Source of the DNA: JANXAZ01 sp964504655
Lineage (GTDB): Bacteria > Pseudomonadota > Alphaproteobacteria > Geminicoccales > Geminicoccaceae
DNA: 43,864 nt
NCBI GenBank assembly: GCA_964504655.1
Contig: CAZDFD010000032.1
Location: 1-43,864 of the forward strand
Reading direction: 5' to 3'
This document shows, piece by piece, positions 1-7,899 of this stretch. Position 1 is the stretch's first letter; each line of letters opens with the position of its first letter. A program made the translations under genes and the position numbers. The notes beneath the pieces were generated by a model, which saw nothing but the letters and a program-made list of their open reading frames with translations, did no database searches and was not told where the DNA came from.

Positions 1-1
1 G

Positions 2-3000
2 CGGCCGCGGCGGGCGGAGCGGCGGCAGCTCACCGTGCTGTTCGCCGATCTGGTGGGCTCGACGGCGCTCGCGGCGCGGCTCGATCCCGAGGAGACGGGC
101 GAGGTCCTGAAGGCCTTCCAGGCGGCGGTCGCGGGCGAGGCGGCGCGGTTCGGCGGGTTCGTGGCCAAGCTCATGGGCGACGGGGTGCTGGTCTATTTCG
201 GCTGGCCCGAGGCGCAGGAGGACGCGGCCGAGCGGGCGGTCCGGGCCGGGCTCGCGATCACCGCCCGGGTGGCCGGTCTCGTCACGCCCGCGGGCGAGCC
301 GCTCGCCGGCCGGGTCGGGATCGCCACCGGGCTGGTCGTGGTCGGCGATCGGATCGGCGAGGGTCCGGCGCAGGAGGAGGCCGTCGTCGGCGAGACCCCC
401 AACCTCGCGGCCCGGCTGCAGCAGCTCGCCCGGCCGGGCAGCGTGCTGGTGGCCGAGGCGACGCGCCGGCTGGTCGGCGAGCTGCTGCTCTGGCGGGAGC
501 TGCCGCCCGCCTCGATCGCCGGCTTCGCCGAGCCGGTACGGGCCTTCGAAGTCGGCGGCGAGGGCCAGGCCGAGGACCGCTTCGCCGCCCGCCACGGCGC
601 CGAGCTGGCACCGCTCGTCGGGCGCGAGGAGGAGCTGGCCCTGATCCTCGCCCGTTGGCGCCGGGCGCGCGAGGGCGAGGGCCAAGTGGTGCTGTTGGCC
701 GGCGAGCCCGGCGTCGGCAAGTCGCGACTGGTGCGCGCGGTGCGCGAACGGCTCGCCGGCGAGCCGTTGACACCGCTCGTCCATTCCTGCTCGCCGCTCC
801 ACACCACGAGCACGCTTCACCCGGTGATCGGCCTGCTCGAGCGGGGCGCCGGCCTCCTCCGCGACGACCCGCCGGTGGTGCGGCTCGGCAAGCTCGAGAG
901 CCTGCTCGCCGAGGCCACCGCCGATCTCGGCGAGAGCCTCCCGCTCCTGGCCGATCTGCTCGGGATTCCGGCCGAGCGGCCGGTGGCGGTGCTGGAGCTG
1001 CCCCCGCAGCGCCGCAAGGAGCGCACCCTGGCCGCGCTGCTCGACCAGCTGGCCGGCCTCGCCGCGCGGCGGCCGGTGCTCGCCCTGTACGAGGACGTGC
1101 ACTGGGCCGACCCGACGACGCTCGAGCTTCTGGAGCTGGTGGTCGATCGGGTTCAGCACCTGCCGGTGCTGGTGCTGATCACCTCCCGTCCGGAGCTGGT
1201 GCCGCCCTGGCGCGGCCGGCCGCACGTCACCACGCTCGGGCTCGGCCGCCTGGGGACGCGGCGCGCCACGGCACTGGTGGCCGGGCTGACCGGCGGCCGG
1301 CGACTGCCGGGCGAGGTGCTCGAGCAGGTCCTCGCCCGCGCCGACGGGGTGCCGCTGTTCGTCGAGGAGCTGACCAAGCTGGTGCTGGAGTCGGGCCTGT
1401 TGCGCGAGGCCGGTGACCGCTTCGAGCTGGTCGGACCATTGCCTCCGCTCGCCATCCCGTCGACCCTGCACGATTCGCTGATGGCCCGGCTCGACCGGCT
1501 CGCCGCGGTCAAGGAGGTGGCCCAGATCGGGGCGGCGATCGGCCGCGAGTTCGGCCACGAGCTGCTGGCCGCGGTGGCGGATCTGGACGGCCAGGCGCTC
1601 GAGCGGGCGCTCGACCGGCTGGTCGACGCCGAGCTCCTGTTCCGCCGTGGCACGCCGCCGCGCGCTCTCTACAGCTTCAAGCACGCGCTGGTCCGTGACG
1701 CGGCTTACGAGAGCCTGCTGCGCAGTCGCCGCCAGGCACTGCACGCGACCATCGCCCGGGTCCTCGAGGAGCGCTTCCCGGAGACTGCGCGGACGGCGCC
1801 CGAGCTCCTGGCCCAGCACTGTGCCGCGGCCGGCCTGGTCGAGCCGGCGGTCGCCTGGTGGCAGAAGGCGGCCGGCCGGGCGCTCGCCCGCTCGGCCGAC
1901 GCGGAGGCCGTGGCGCAGGCCCGGGCGGGCCTCGAGCTGGTGGCGCAGCTGCCCGAAGGTCCGCCGCGCTGGCGCGCCGAGCTGGCGCTCGAGGTGACCC
2001 TCGCGGCGGCGCTGCTCGCCACCATCGGCAACGCCGCGGCCGAGACCGGGGCGGCCTATGCGCGGGCCCGGGTCCTGTGCGAACGGCTCGGCGACCGCGA
2101 GACGCTGGTGCCGGTGCTGAGCGGGCTCGCCACCTTCCACCAGACCCGCGCCGAGTTCGCGGCACTGCGCGCCGCCGCCGAGGAACTGCTCCAGCTCGGC
2201 AAGGAGCGCGCGGATGTCGCCGCCACCCTCGTGGGCGAGCGCTCGGTCGGCCTGGCGCTGTTCCATCTGGGCGAGTTCCGGGCCGTCCGCGCCCGGCTCG
2301 GGCGGGTCCTGGCGCTCTACGATCCCGAGGCGCACCACCTGCTCAAGGCGATCGCCGCCTTCGACATGCGCAGCGTCGCCTTGACCTACGGAGCGTTCAC
2401 GAGCTTGCTGCTCGGCCGCCCCGACGCCGCGGCGGCGATCAGCGCCGAGGCGTTCGGCTGGACCCGCACGCTCGACCATCCGCACACCTTCGCCTTCGTC
2501 CTGCACTATGCGGCGCTGTTCCGGGTGCTGCGCGGCGGCGAGCCGCCGGCCGGCGAGGCCATCGATGAGCTCCGCATGCTCGCCCGCGGGCACGGCTTCC
2601 CGGTCTGGCTCGCCGGCGCCGACGTGATGCACGGGCGGCGGCTGACGCTGCAGGGCCGCTCGCAGAAGGGGATCTCGCGGGCGCGCAAGGGCTGGGCCGA
2701 TCGCGTCGCGACCGGCACGCGCTTCCACGAGACCTGCTTTCTTGGACTGCTGGCCGACGCCTGCCGCCTCGCCGGCGAGCTCGAGGAGGCCCTCGGCCAT
2801 GTCGAGAGCGCGCTCGCGCGGGTCGAGGCCACGGGCGAGCGCTGGTTCGAGGCCGAGCTGCATCGAAGGCGTGCCGAGTTCCAGCTGGCCGCCGCGGACC
2901 GGACGGCGGCCGAGGCGAGCCTCGGGCGCGCCCTTGCGGTGGCCCGTACCCAGGAGGCCCGCTGGTGGGAGCTGCGCGCCGCCCGCGACCTCGCCCGCCT

Positions 3001-3127
3001 CTGGGCCGAGGAGGGTGAGCGCCAGCGCGCCCAAGACCTCCTGGCGCCCGTCTACGCCCGGTTCACCGAGGGCTTCGATACCCCCGACCTGATCGAGGCC
3101 AAGGCCCTGCTTGGCGCGCTCGGCTGA
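2..3127 (+). CDS. Class III nucleotidyl cyclase domain fused to AAA ATPase and helical repeats (5' end missing)
   Basis: The frame is open from the first bases of the window, and the residues before the first possible GTG (35) already fit the family, so the start lies upstream. Numbering from the first visible codon, a class III cyclase homology domain covers about 9-160, with the metal-binding Asp in FADLVGST (16), a second acidic motif GDG and a VVGETPNLAARL stretch. A LVGREEEL hinge leads into an ATPase with Walker A GEPGVGKS (about 234-241) and a Walker B-like stretch ending in HWAD (about 365-370). The remaining 600 residues are Ala/Leu/Arg-rich helices typical of TPR-like repeats. The family is a large signalling ATPase resembling STAND regulators. 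Cyclase activity is plausible but cannot be proven from the motif alone. The stop is 2 bp from the convergent response regulator gene. The ligand and partner are unknown. Confidence 0.85.
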   Translation, partial: RPRRAERRQLTVLFADLVGSTALAARLDPEETGEVLKAFQAAVAGEAARFGGFVAKLMGDGVLVYFGWPEAQEDAAERAVRAGLAITARVAGLVTPAGEPLAGRVGIATGLVVVGDRIGEGPAQEEAVVGETPNLAARLQQLARPGSVLVAEATRRLVGELLLWRELPPASIAGFAEPVRAFEVGGEGQAEDRFAARHGAELAPLVGREEELALILARWRRAREGEGQVVLLAGEPGVGKSRLVRAVRERLAGEPLTPLVHSCSPLHTTSTLHPVIGLLERGAGLLRDDPPVVRLGKLESLLAEATADLGESLPLLADLLGIPAERPVAVLELPPQRRKERTLAALLDQLAGLAARRPVLALYEDVHWADPTTLELLELVVDRVQHLPVLVLITSRPELVPPWRGRPHVTTLGLGRLGTRRATALVAGLTGGRRLPGEVLEQVLARADGVPLFVEELTKLVLESGLLREAGDRFELVGPLPPLAIPSTLHDSLMARLDRLAAVKEVAQIGAAIGREFGHELLAAVADLDGQALERALDRLVDAELLFRRGTPPRALYSFKHALVRDAAYESLLRSRRQALHATIARVLEERFPETARTAPELLAQHCAAAGLVEPAVAWWQKAAGRALARSADAEAVAQARAGLELVAQLPEGPPRWRAELALEVTLAAALLATIGNAAAETGAAYARARVLCERLGDRETLVPVLSGLATFHQTRAEFAALRAAAEELLQLGKERADVAATLVGERSVGLALFHLGEFRAVRARLGRVLALYDPEAHHLLKAIAAFDMRSVALTYGAFTSLLLGRPDAAAAISAEAFGWTRTLDHPHTFAFVLHYAALFRVLRGGEPPAGEAIDELRMLARGHGFPVWLAGADVMHGRRLTLQGRSQKGISRARKGWADRVATGTRFHETCFLGLLADACRLAGELEEALGHVESALARVEATGERWFEAELHRRRAEFQLAAADRTAAEASLGRALAVARTQEARWWELRAARDLARLWAEEGERQRAQDLLAPVYARFTEGFDTPDLIEAKALLGALG

Positions 3128-3129
3128 GC

Positions 3130-3846
3130 TCAGCCCTCGGGCGTCGGTTCCCAGCGATAGCCCTGCCCGCGTACCGTCAGGAGCCAGCGCGGCCGGGCCG
3201 GGTCCGGCTCGAGCTTCTGGCGCAGCCGGGTCATGCGGATGTCGACGCTGCGGTCGAAGGCCTCGAGCTCGCGGTCGTGCGCCAGCCGCACCAGCCGCTC
3301 GCGCGCGAGCACCTGGCGCGGATGGCGGGCGAAGACCGCGAGGAGATCGACCTCCATGGGCGTCAACGGGATCTCGCGGCCCTGGTCGTCGATCGCCCGT
3401 CGCGCCTGCAGATCGAGCCGGCCGCGCCCGAACCGCGGCAGCGCCCGCTCCGCCACGGGCTCGCCCGGCGCGGCCGGGGGCAGCCGGCGCAGCACGCTCC
3501 GCGCCCGAGCCAGGAGCTCGCGCGGCTCGAAGGGCTTGGCCAGATAGTCGTCGGCGCCGGCGGCGAGGCCCTCGAGCCGGGCCGGCAGGCCGTCGAGCCC
3601 GGTCAGGAGCAGCACCCCCGGGCGGCCCCCGGCGGCCAGCCGGCGCGCGAGCTCGAGCCCGTCGCCGTCCGGCAGGCGGCGGTCGAGCACCACGAGATCG
3701 GCCGGCGCCCGCGCGAGTTCGCTCCAGAGCCCGGCGGCATCGACCGCCAGACGCACCTCGAGGCCGCCCAGCCGCAGCGCCTCCTGGACCAGATCGGCGA
3801 CCTCGGGCTCGTCCTCGACCACGAGCACCCGCTGCGCGCTCGCCAT
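3130..3846 (-). CDS. OmpR-family response regulator
   Basis: A 238-residue two-domain regulator. The N-terminal receiver has the acidic pair in VVEDE, the phospho-acceptor Asp in VVLDRRLPDGDGLEL and the switch Lys in DDYLAKPF. The C-terminal half is a winged-helix DNA-binding domain with LTPMEVDLL and the closing VRGQGYRW motif of the OmpR/PhoB class. The ATG at 3846 was chosen because a strong GGAGGGGGG ribosome site precedes it and the receiver begins directly after it; the frame stays open further upstream with no family similarity. No histidine kinase lies beside it, so it is an orphan within this window. It is separated from pyrF by 82 bp. Its targets are unknown. Confidence 0.92.
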   Translation of the reverse strand: MASAQRVLVVEDEPEVADLVQEALRLGGLEVRLAVDAAGLWSELARAPADLVVLDRRLPDGDGLELARRLAAGGRPGVLLLTGLDGLPARLEGLAAGADDYLAKPFEPRELLARARSVLRRLPPAAPGEPVAERALPRFGRGRLDLQARRAIDDQGREIPLTPMEVDLLAVFARHPRQVLARERLVRLAHDRELEAFDRSVDIRMTRLRQKLEPDPARPRWLLTVRGQGYRWEPTPEG

Positions 3847-3928
3847 GGCCGCACCCCCCTCCCGCGACACGGTGGCGCCTTCTGCCAGCCGGAGGTGAGC
3901 GCGCGATCCCGTCGCCGGCGGTGGCGTG

Positions 3929-4672
3929 TTACGATCGTGTCGTGGCGCCCCGCCCGGCGAGCTCGCGGGCCAGGGCGAGCGCCGCGGCGCGCGGGTCGGC
4001 GGCGGCGGTGATCGGCCGGCCGACCACGAGCAGGTCGGCGCCCGCGGCCAGGGCTTCGGCCGGGGTGGTGACCCGCTTCTGATCGGCGCCCGGAGCGCCC
4101 GCCGGGCGGATCCCCGGCACCACGAGCAGGAGGTCGGGGCCGAGGGCGGCGCGGATCGCCCCGATCTCGAGCGGCGAGCAGACCACCCCGTCGAGCCCCG
4201 CCGCACGGGCGAGCCGGGCGAGCCGGACCGCCTGGTCGGCCGGCGCCGCGTCGATCCCGGTGGCGGCGAGATCGGCCCGGTCGAGGCTGGTGAGCACGGT
4301 CACGGCCAGGAGCCGCGGGCGGCCGGGGCCGCTGCCGGCGGCGGCGCGCGCCGCCTCGAGCATGGCCCGGCCGCCGGCCGCGTGCAGGGTCAGGAGATCG
4401 ACCCCGAGCCCGGCCGCGGCGCGGACCGCTCCGGCCACGGTCGCCGGGATGTCGTGCAGCTTGAGATCGAGGAAGATCGGCAGGCCAACGGCCGCGAGCG
4501 CGCGCACCGCGGCCGGTCCCTCGGAGACGAACAGCTCGAGCCCGCACTTGAGGCCGCCCACGGCACCCGCGAGGCGGCGGGCCAGGGCGAGCGCGCCCTC
4601 GAGGTCGGGCCGGTCGACCGCCACGAACAGCGGGCCCGCGGAGCCGGCCCCGGCCCCGGCGCGCTCCGGCAC
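3929..4672 (-). CDS. pyrF: Orotidine 5'-phosphate decarboxylase
   Basis: This cytosolic enzyme converts OMP to UMP in the last step of pyrimidine synthesis. The 247-residue product has the normal bacterial length. The FVAVD opening strand, the diagnostic catalytic motif DLKLHDIP (Lys-Asp network), the VTVLTS strand and the LLVVPGIRP and LVVGRPIT phosphate-binding segments are all present. The start is a GTG at 4672, 9 bp after the stop of the diguanylate cyclase gene, so the two may be co-transcribed. The stop is TAA. The Ala/Gly-rich N-terminal lead of about 12 residues is slightly longer than usual. Confidence 0.96.
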   Translation of the reverse strand: MPERAGAGAGSAGPLFVAVDRPDLEGALALARRLAGAVGGLKCGLELFVSEGPAAVRALAAVGLPIFLDLKLHDIPATVAGAVRAAAGLGVDLLTLHAAGGRAMLEAARAAAGSGPGRPRLLAVTVLTSLDRADLAATGIDAAPADQAVRLARLARAAGLDGVVCSPLEIGAIRAALGPDLLLVVPGIRPAGAPGADQKRVTTPAEALAAGADLLVVGRPITAAADPRAAALALARELAGRGATTRS

Positions 4673-4681
4673 CGGCGGGCC

Positions 4682-5446
4682 TCAGGCCAGCCGGCGCAGC
4701 GGCGCCGCCCCGGGCGCCTCGCTCTCGGCCAGCCGCGAGCGGCCGCGGCCGGCCCGCTTGGCGGCGTAGAGGGCGGCATCGGCGCGCGCGAACAGGCCGT
4801 CCAGGTCGAGCCCGGGCTCGAGGATGGCGATGCCGACGCTGACGCTCAACGGCACCGCCCGGCCGGCGCGGCGGAAGTCGGCGAGGCGCACCGCCGAGAC
4901 GATCCGCTCGGCGACGAGGCTCGCCTCGTCCGGGGCGGCGCCGCGCAGGAGGAGGGCGAACTCCTCGCCGCCGATCCGCCCGACCAGATCGTACTGCCGG
5001 GTGGCGCCGAGCAGGGTGGCCGCGATCAGCTTCAGGGCCTCGTCGCCGGCGGCGTGGCCGTGGCCGTCGTTGATCAGCTTGAAGTGGTCGGCGTCGAGTA
5101 CGAGGAGGGTCAGCGGCGCCGGCTGGTCGCGGGCCCGCTCGAGGGTCGCCTGGGCCAGCTCGAAGAAGGCCCGGCGGTTGAGGAGCCCGGTCAGGGGGTC
5201 GCGGCGGGCGAGCTCCTCGATCTCGCCCTTGGCGAGCGCCAGGCGGCGCAGCAGCTCGAGCAGGTAGGCCACGATCGGCGTCGCCATGACGAGCGGCGCC
5301 GCGGCCGCGAAGGCCAGCCAGAAGGGCTCGATCGAGCCCTCGCGCAAGAGCGCGATGCCGGCGAACAGGCCCATCGAGACGAGCGAGGAGAGCCCGCTCA
5401 CGAGGATCGTGCCGAGCACGACGTCGCGTCCCGACCGGACGAGCAT
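4682..5446 (-). CDS. Membrane-anchored diguanylate cyclase (GGDEF domain)
   Basis: A protein of about 254 residues predicted to make cyclic di-GMP. Two hydrophobic segments near the N terminus (about residues 11-35 and 43-67) form a short membrane anchor, followed by a helical linker (LLRRLALAKGEIEELARR). The GGDEF domain starts at DPLTGLLNRRAFF and contains an intact active-site signature, RIGGEEF. There is no sensory domain beyond the membrane anchor. The ATG at 5446 was preferred over a more upstream in-frame start because the upstream residues are Cys/Ser/Pro-rich and not protein-like. Divergent from the amidohydrolase gene, with 214 bp between them in which I found no convincing promoter. 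Confidence 0.9.
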   Translation of the reverse strand: MLVRSGRDVVLGTILVSGLSSLVSMGLFAGIALLREGSIEPFWLAFAAAAPLVMATPIVAYLLELLRRLALAKGEIEELARRDPLTGLLNRRAFFELAQATLERARDQPAPLTLLVLDADHFKLINDGHGHAAGDEALKLIAATLLGATRQYDLVGRIGGEEFALLLRGAAPDEASLVAERIVSAVRLADFRRAGRAVPLSVSVGIAILEPGLDLDGLFARADAALYAAKRAGRGRSRLAESEAPGAAPLRRLA

Positions 5447-5660
5447 CGGCGCACCCCGTCTGGCGGTTGACCCCGGGTGGTCAGAATAGCAGCAGTCGGT
5501 CGACGGATACAGGGCAAAGAGCAACCCCACGGAGAAGTGATGTCGGTGCCGGTCGCACGGCGGGCGAGCCCTGCGTGCCGCGCGCAGGCCGGCCCGGCCG
5601 CTGCCGCTTCGCCCCGGGCGGTGCCCGATGCTATGGCGGACCGGTCATGGAGGTGCGCCG

Positions 5661-6494
5661 ATGACCAGCGACCGTGCGCCGAGCCTGCGGTGTCCGCCCG
5701 GAGCGACCGACACCCACATGCACTTCTACGGGCCCTATGCCCGCTTCCCGCTCGCCCCGACCAGCCCCAACGCGCCCCCCGAGGCGCTCGTGCCGGCCTA
5801 CCGGGCGCTCCAGTCCCGGCTCGGGCTCGAGCGGGTGGTGGTGGTCCAGCCGGCCGGCTACGGCTGCGACAATCGCTGCACGCTCGAGGCGGTGGCCGAG
5901 CTCGGGGCCCGCGCCCGGGCGGTGGTGGTGGTGCCGCTCGGCACCGGCCGGGCCGAGCTCGAGCGCCTCGCCCGGGCCGGCGCGGTCGGGCTGCGGGTGT
6001 TCCTCCTGCCGGGCGGCGTCTTCCAGTGGCAGCAGCTGCCCGAGCTCGCGGCCATGGCGCGCGAGGTCGGCTGGCACCTGCAGCTCCAGTTCAACGGCCG
6101 CCTCTTCCCGGAGCGGTTCGAGCTCCTCGCTTCGCTCGACGTCCAGCTCGTCGTCGACCATGTCGGCCGCTTCATGGATCCGGTGCCGGTCGAGCACGAG
6201 GCCTTCCGCTGCCTGCAGCGGCTGGTCGACAAGGGCGCCTACGTCAAGCTGTCGGCGCCCTACGAGAGCTCGCGCGCCGGCCCGCCGGGCTGGGACGACG
6301 TGGCGCCGCTCGCCCGGGCGCTGGTCCGCCAGGCGCCGGAGCGGATGCTCTGGGCGTCCAACTGGCCGCATCCCGGGCGGGCGCCGCAGGACGAGGCGGC
6401 GTTGTTGGACCTGCTGCTCGACTGGGCGCCGGAGGAGGCCGACCGGCGCCGGATCCTGGTCGACAATCCGGCCCGGCTCTATCGCTTCGGTTGA
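5661..6494 (+). CDS. Amidohydrolase family 2 (LigI/2-pyrone-4,6-dicarboxylate hydrolase-like)
   Basis: A 277-residue TIM-barrel hydrolase of the amidohydrolase-2 family, whose members open lactones or hydrolyse related carbonyl compounds. Visible motifs are the HxH strand TDTHMHFYGPYARFPLAP near residue 16, VVVVQPAGYG, VDHVGRF at mid-protein and the C-terminal WASNWPHP. In LigI-type enzymes the last motif usually reads TDWPH; here Asn takes the Asp position, a variant I believe occurs in one branch of the family. The ATG at 5661 is preceded by GGAGG at a good distance. The last 35 codons and about 65 bp of downstream DNA recur in a degraded copy at 7401-7574. The substrate is unknown. Confidence 0.85.
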   Translation: MTSDRAPSLRCPPGATDTHMHFYGPYARFPLAPTSPNAPPEALVPAYRALQSRLGLERVVVVQPAGYGCDNRCTLEAVAELGARARAVVVVPLGTGRAELERLARAGAVGLRVFLLPGGVFQWQQLPELAAMAREVGWHLQLQFNGRLFPERFELLASLDVQLVVDHVGRFMDPVPVEHEAFRCLQRLVDKGAYVKLSAPYESSRAGPPGWDDVAPLARALVRQAPERMLWASNWPHPGRAPQDEAALLDLLLDWAPEEADRRRILVDNPARLYRFG

Positions 6495-6560
6495 GAGCGG
6501 CGGGTCGCGCGGGGCGGCCGCCGCTCCTGCCGAAGCTCGGGAACTCGTGTCCCGACCGGG
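6389..6560 (+). repeat. Segmental duplication, intact copy
   Basis: The last 35 codons of the amidohydrolase gene, its TGA and about 65 bp beyond match 7401-7574. The coding part aligns without indels at a constant offset of 1012 bp, and the tail needs a single 1-bp shift. Identity is roughly 80 percent by eye in the coding part and lower in the tail. Similarity stops abruptly to the left of 6389/7401. Confidence 0.8.
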
Positions 6561-6651
6561 CGCCGCGGACCGCCACCCGGCGGCTGTCGAAGAGGGCTAC
6601 GCGGGCACCCGGGTCGAGCCGAGCGCCGCGGCCGGCCGCTCGCCCCGAGCT

Positions 6652-7144
6652 TCAGGGAGAAGCCGGTGCGCGCTTGAGGGGACTGTCGATCGCCACGGCG
6701 ACGATCACGCCGAACTGCTTGTTCGTGCCGCCGACGTTCCGGAGACCACCGGCGGTGAACGCGAAGTCACCGCTGGCCACACCTTGGGCGGTGTTGGTCG
6801 CCTCCGCGTCGCCGGTCGTCGACGTCTCGCCCTTCACCACGCCGATCGTCACCGAGATCGGGTCGCTGCCGGAATAGTCGCCGCCGATGGTCAGGACCTT
6901 GCCCTGCTGCGCGGCCGAGGCGGTGTTGCCCTGGCCGTCGTCGACACTGCCGCCCTGGAAATAGTCGCCCTGCGTCGAGGTCTGTACGGTGGCGGAACAG
7001 CACGAGTTGGCGGCTCGGCTCAGGGCGCGGACCGACGTGATCGCCCCGGCGGTCACGCCGTCGAGCTCGAGGTCGGAGAGCTGGACCAGGTCGCCCGCCT
7101 GGGCCGGTGCCGCCAACGCCAGCGCTGCGGCCAACAGGCCGCCC
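6652..7144 (-). CDS. Small exported protein with LSDLELDGVTAG motif (N terminus lost in assembly gap)
   Basis: About 164 residues are visible, running out of the N-filled gap at 7144. The first visible residues, GGLLAAALALAAPAQA, are the hydrophobic core and AQA cleavage site of a signal peptide, so only the start codon and a few residues are missing. A TTG at 7132-7134 inside the signal core is unlikely to be the start. Directly after the cleavage site comes QLSDLELDGVTAG. The mature part is rich in Gly, Ser, Thr and Asp with few charged residues, and has one Cys pair (SCCS). I recognise the SD-x-ELD-x-VTAG pattern from small alphaproteobacterial secreted proteins of unknown function; it also resembles double-glycine leader motifs. 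Convergent with the amidohydrolase gene. Function unknown. Confidence 0.7.
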
Positions 7145-7244
7145 NNNNNNNNNNNNNNNNNNNNNNNNNNNNNNNNNNNNNNNNNNNNNNNNNNNNNNNN
7201 NNNNNNNNNNNNNNNNNNNNNNNNNNNNNNNNNNNNNNNNNNNN
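7145..7244. other. Assembly gap (100 N)
   Basis: Exactly 100 N, the conventional placeholder for a scaffold gap of unknown true size. It removes the start and promoter of the minus-strand exported protein, and perhaps more. It lies between the two copies of the amidohydrolase 3' end. Confidence 0.98.
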
Positions 7245-7400
7245 GGCCAAGGGCGCCATGGCGACGAGGCCGTCGAGGAGCCCCGGTTCGCCGCCTGCAG
7301 GGTCACCTCCAGCATCGCGGCGGTCACGGGTGCCGCCAGGGCCGGATCGATCGGCGTGGCCGCGGTGGACGGCACGGTGGTCGCGGATGCCACCTCGAGC
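7245..7400. other. Unassigned sequence beside the gap
   Basis: This stretch between the gap and the pseudogene is open in several frames. The minus-strand frame that includes SATTVPSTAATPIDPALA and runs into the gap has a protein-like composition rich in Thr, Ala, Ser and Pro, and could be the end of another gene. The plus-strand frame is equally open. I cannot assign it without the missing bases. Confidence 0.3.
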
Positions 7401-7506
7401 GGGCGAGGCGGCGCTTCTGGACCCGCTGCCCGACCGGGCGCCGGAGGGGGCCGAGCGGCCCCGGATCCTGGTTGATGATCCGGATCGTCTATCGCGCTTC
7501 GGTTGA
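7401..7506 (+). pseudogene. Fragment of a second amidohydrolase gene (C-terminal 35 codons)
   Basis: The frame ending at the TGA 7504-7506 encodes EAALLDPLPDRAPEGAERPR followed by ILVDDPDRLSRFG. This aligns codon for codon with the end of the intact amidohydrolase (EAALLDLLLDWAPEEADRRR, then ILVDNPARLYRFG). Nothing upstream of 7401 resembles the rest of that enzyme, so this is a 5'-truncated relic. Conservative changes and absence of frameshifts suggest it diverged as a gene before truncation, or was recently truncated. Confidence 0.75.
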
Positions 7507-7574
7507 GAGCGGCGGGGCGCGCGGAGCGGCGCCGGCGCCACGCAAGACCTTGGGAAATGGTGTCCCGGCCGGGC
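7401..7574 (+). repeat. Segmental duplication, decayed copy
   Basis: Partner of 6389-6560. Similarity continues past the stop codon through GAGCGGCGGG to the shared GTGTCCCG-CCGGGC block and then fades, so the duplication was of DNA, not only of the reading frame. Confidence 0.78.
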
Positions 7575-7592
7575 CCTCCTCCTGCCCGGCCG
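7566..7592 (+). terminator. Hairpin after the amidohydrolase relic
   Basis: A perfect 9-bp GC stem (7566-7574 with 7584-7592) and a 9-nt loop, directly after the decayed gene copy. No T-run follows, so it would be a weak intrinsic terminator or only an RNA-stabilising structure. Confidence 0.35.
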
Positions 7593-7899
7593 CCCGCGCT
7601 ATTGGTCGAGCGGGCCCGCATCTCCGAGAGTATTGTGCGAGTGACGCGGCTCACAAAGGATTTGCGCGTATGTTCGGCTCGCGGATACCTTCCGGCTTTG
7701 GATTTTCTGTAGATCGCGGACGGGTCGCACGGGTGGCGCGCGATTTTTCCAATATTCGCGTCGACTTTTATTGATCGGTTCGTGAATTCGTAGGGGTCGG
7801 CCCCAAGAAACGCTTGCAAGTTCTCTTGGCGGCCATATAAGGCCCGCGAGTCGGCGGAGCGGCACGACGGCCGCGCCCCCCGGCCGCCGGGAGAAGCTG
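7593..7899 (+). promoter_or_regulatory. AT-richer leader region upstream of the aminomutase operon
   Basis: About 300 bp without a supportable gene. Base composition drops visibly here, with runs such as GATTTTTCCAATATTCGCG and TATTGATCGG against a background of very high GC. This is where the promoter of the operon starting at 7900 should lie. I could not settle on a single -35/-10 pair. A short near-symmetrical element GGCC-ATATAA-GGCC lies around 7829-7842. It could also be older acquired DNA. Confidence 0.4.

Noticed and set aside
3926..5470. A long plus-strand frame opposite pyrF and the diguanylate cyclase gene
   Set aside because: Mirror frame of two genes with intact catalytic motifs; no family resemblance.
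7829..7842. Near-palindrome GGCC-ATATAA-GGCC
   Set aside because: The centre is not symmetrical and no second copy was found, so it is not listed as an operator.
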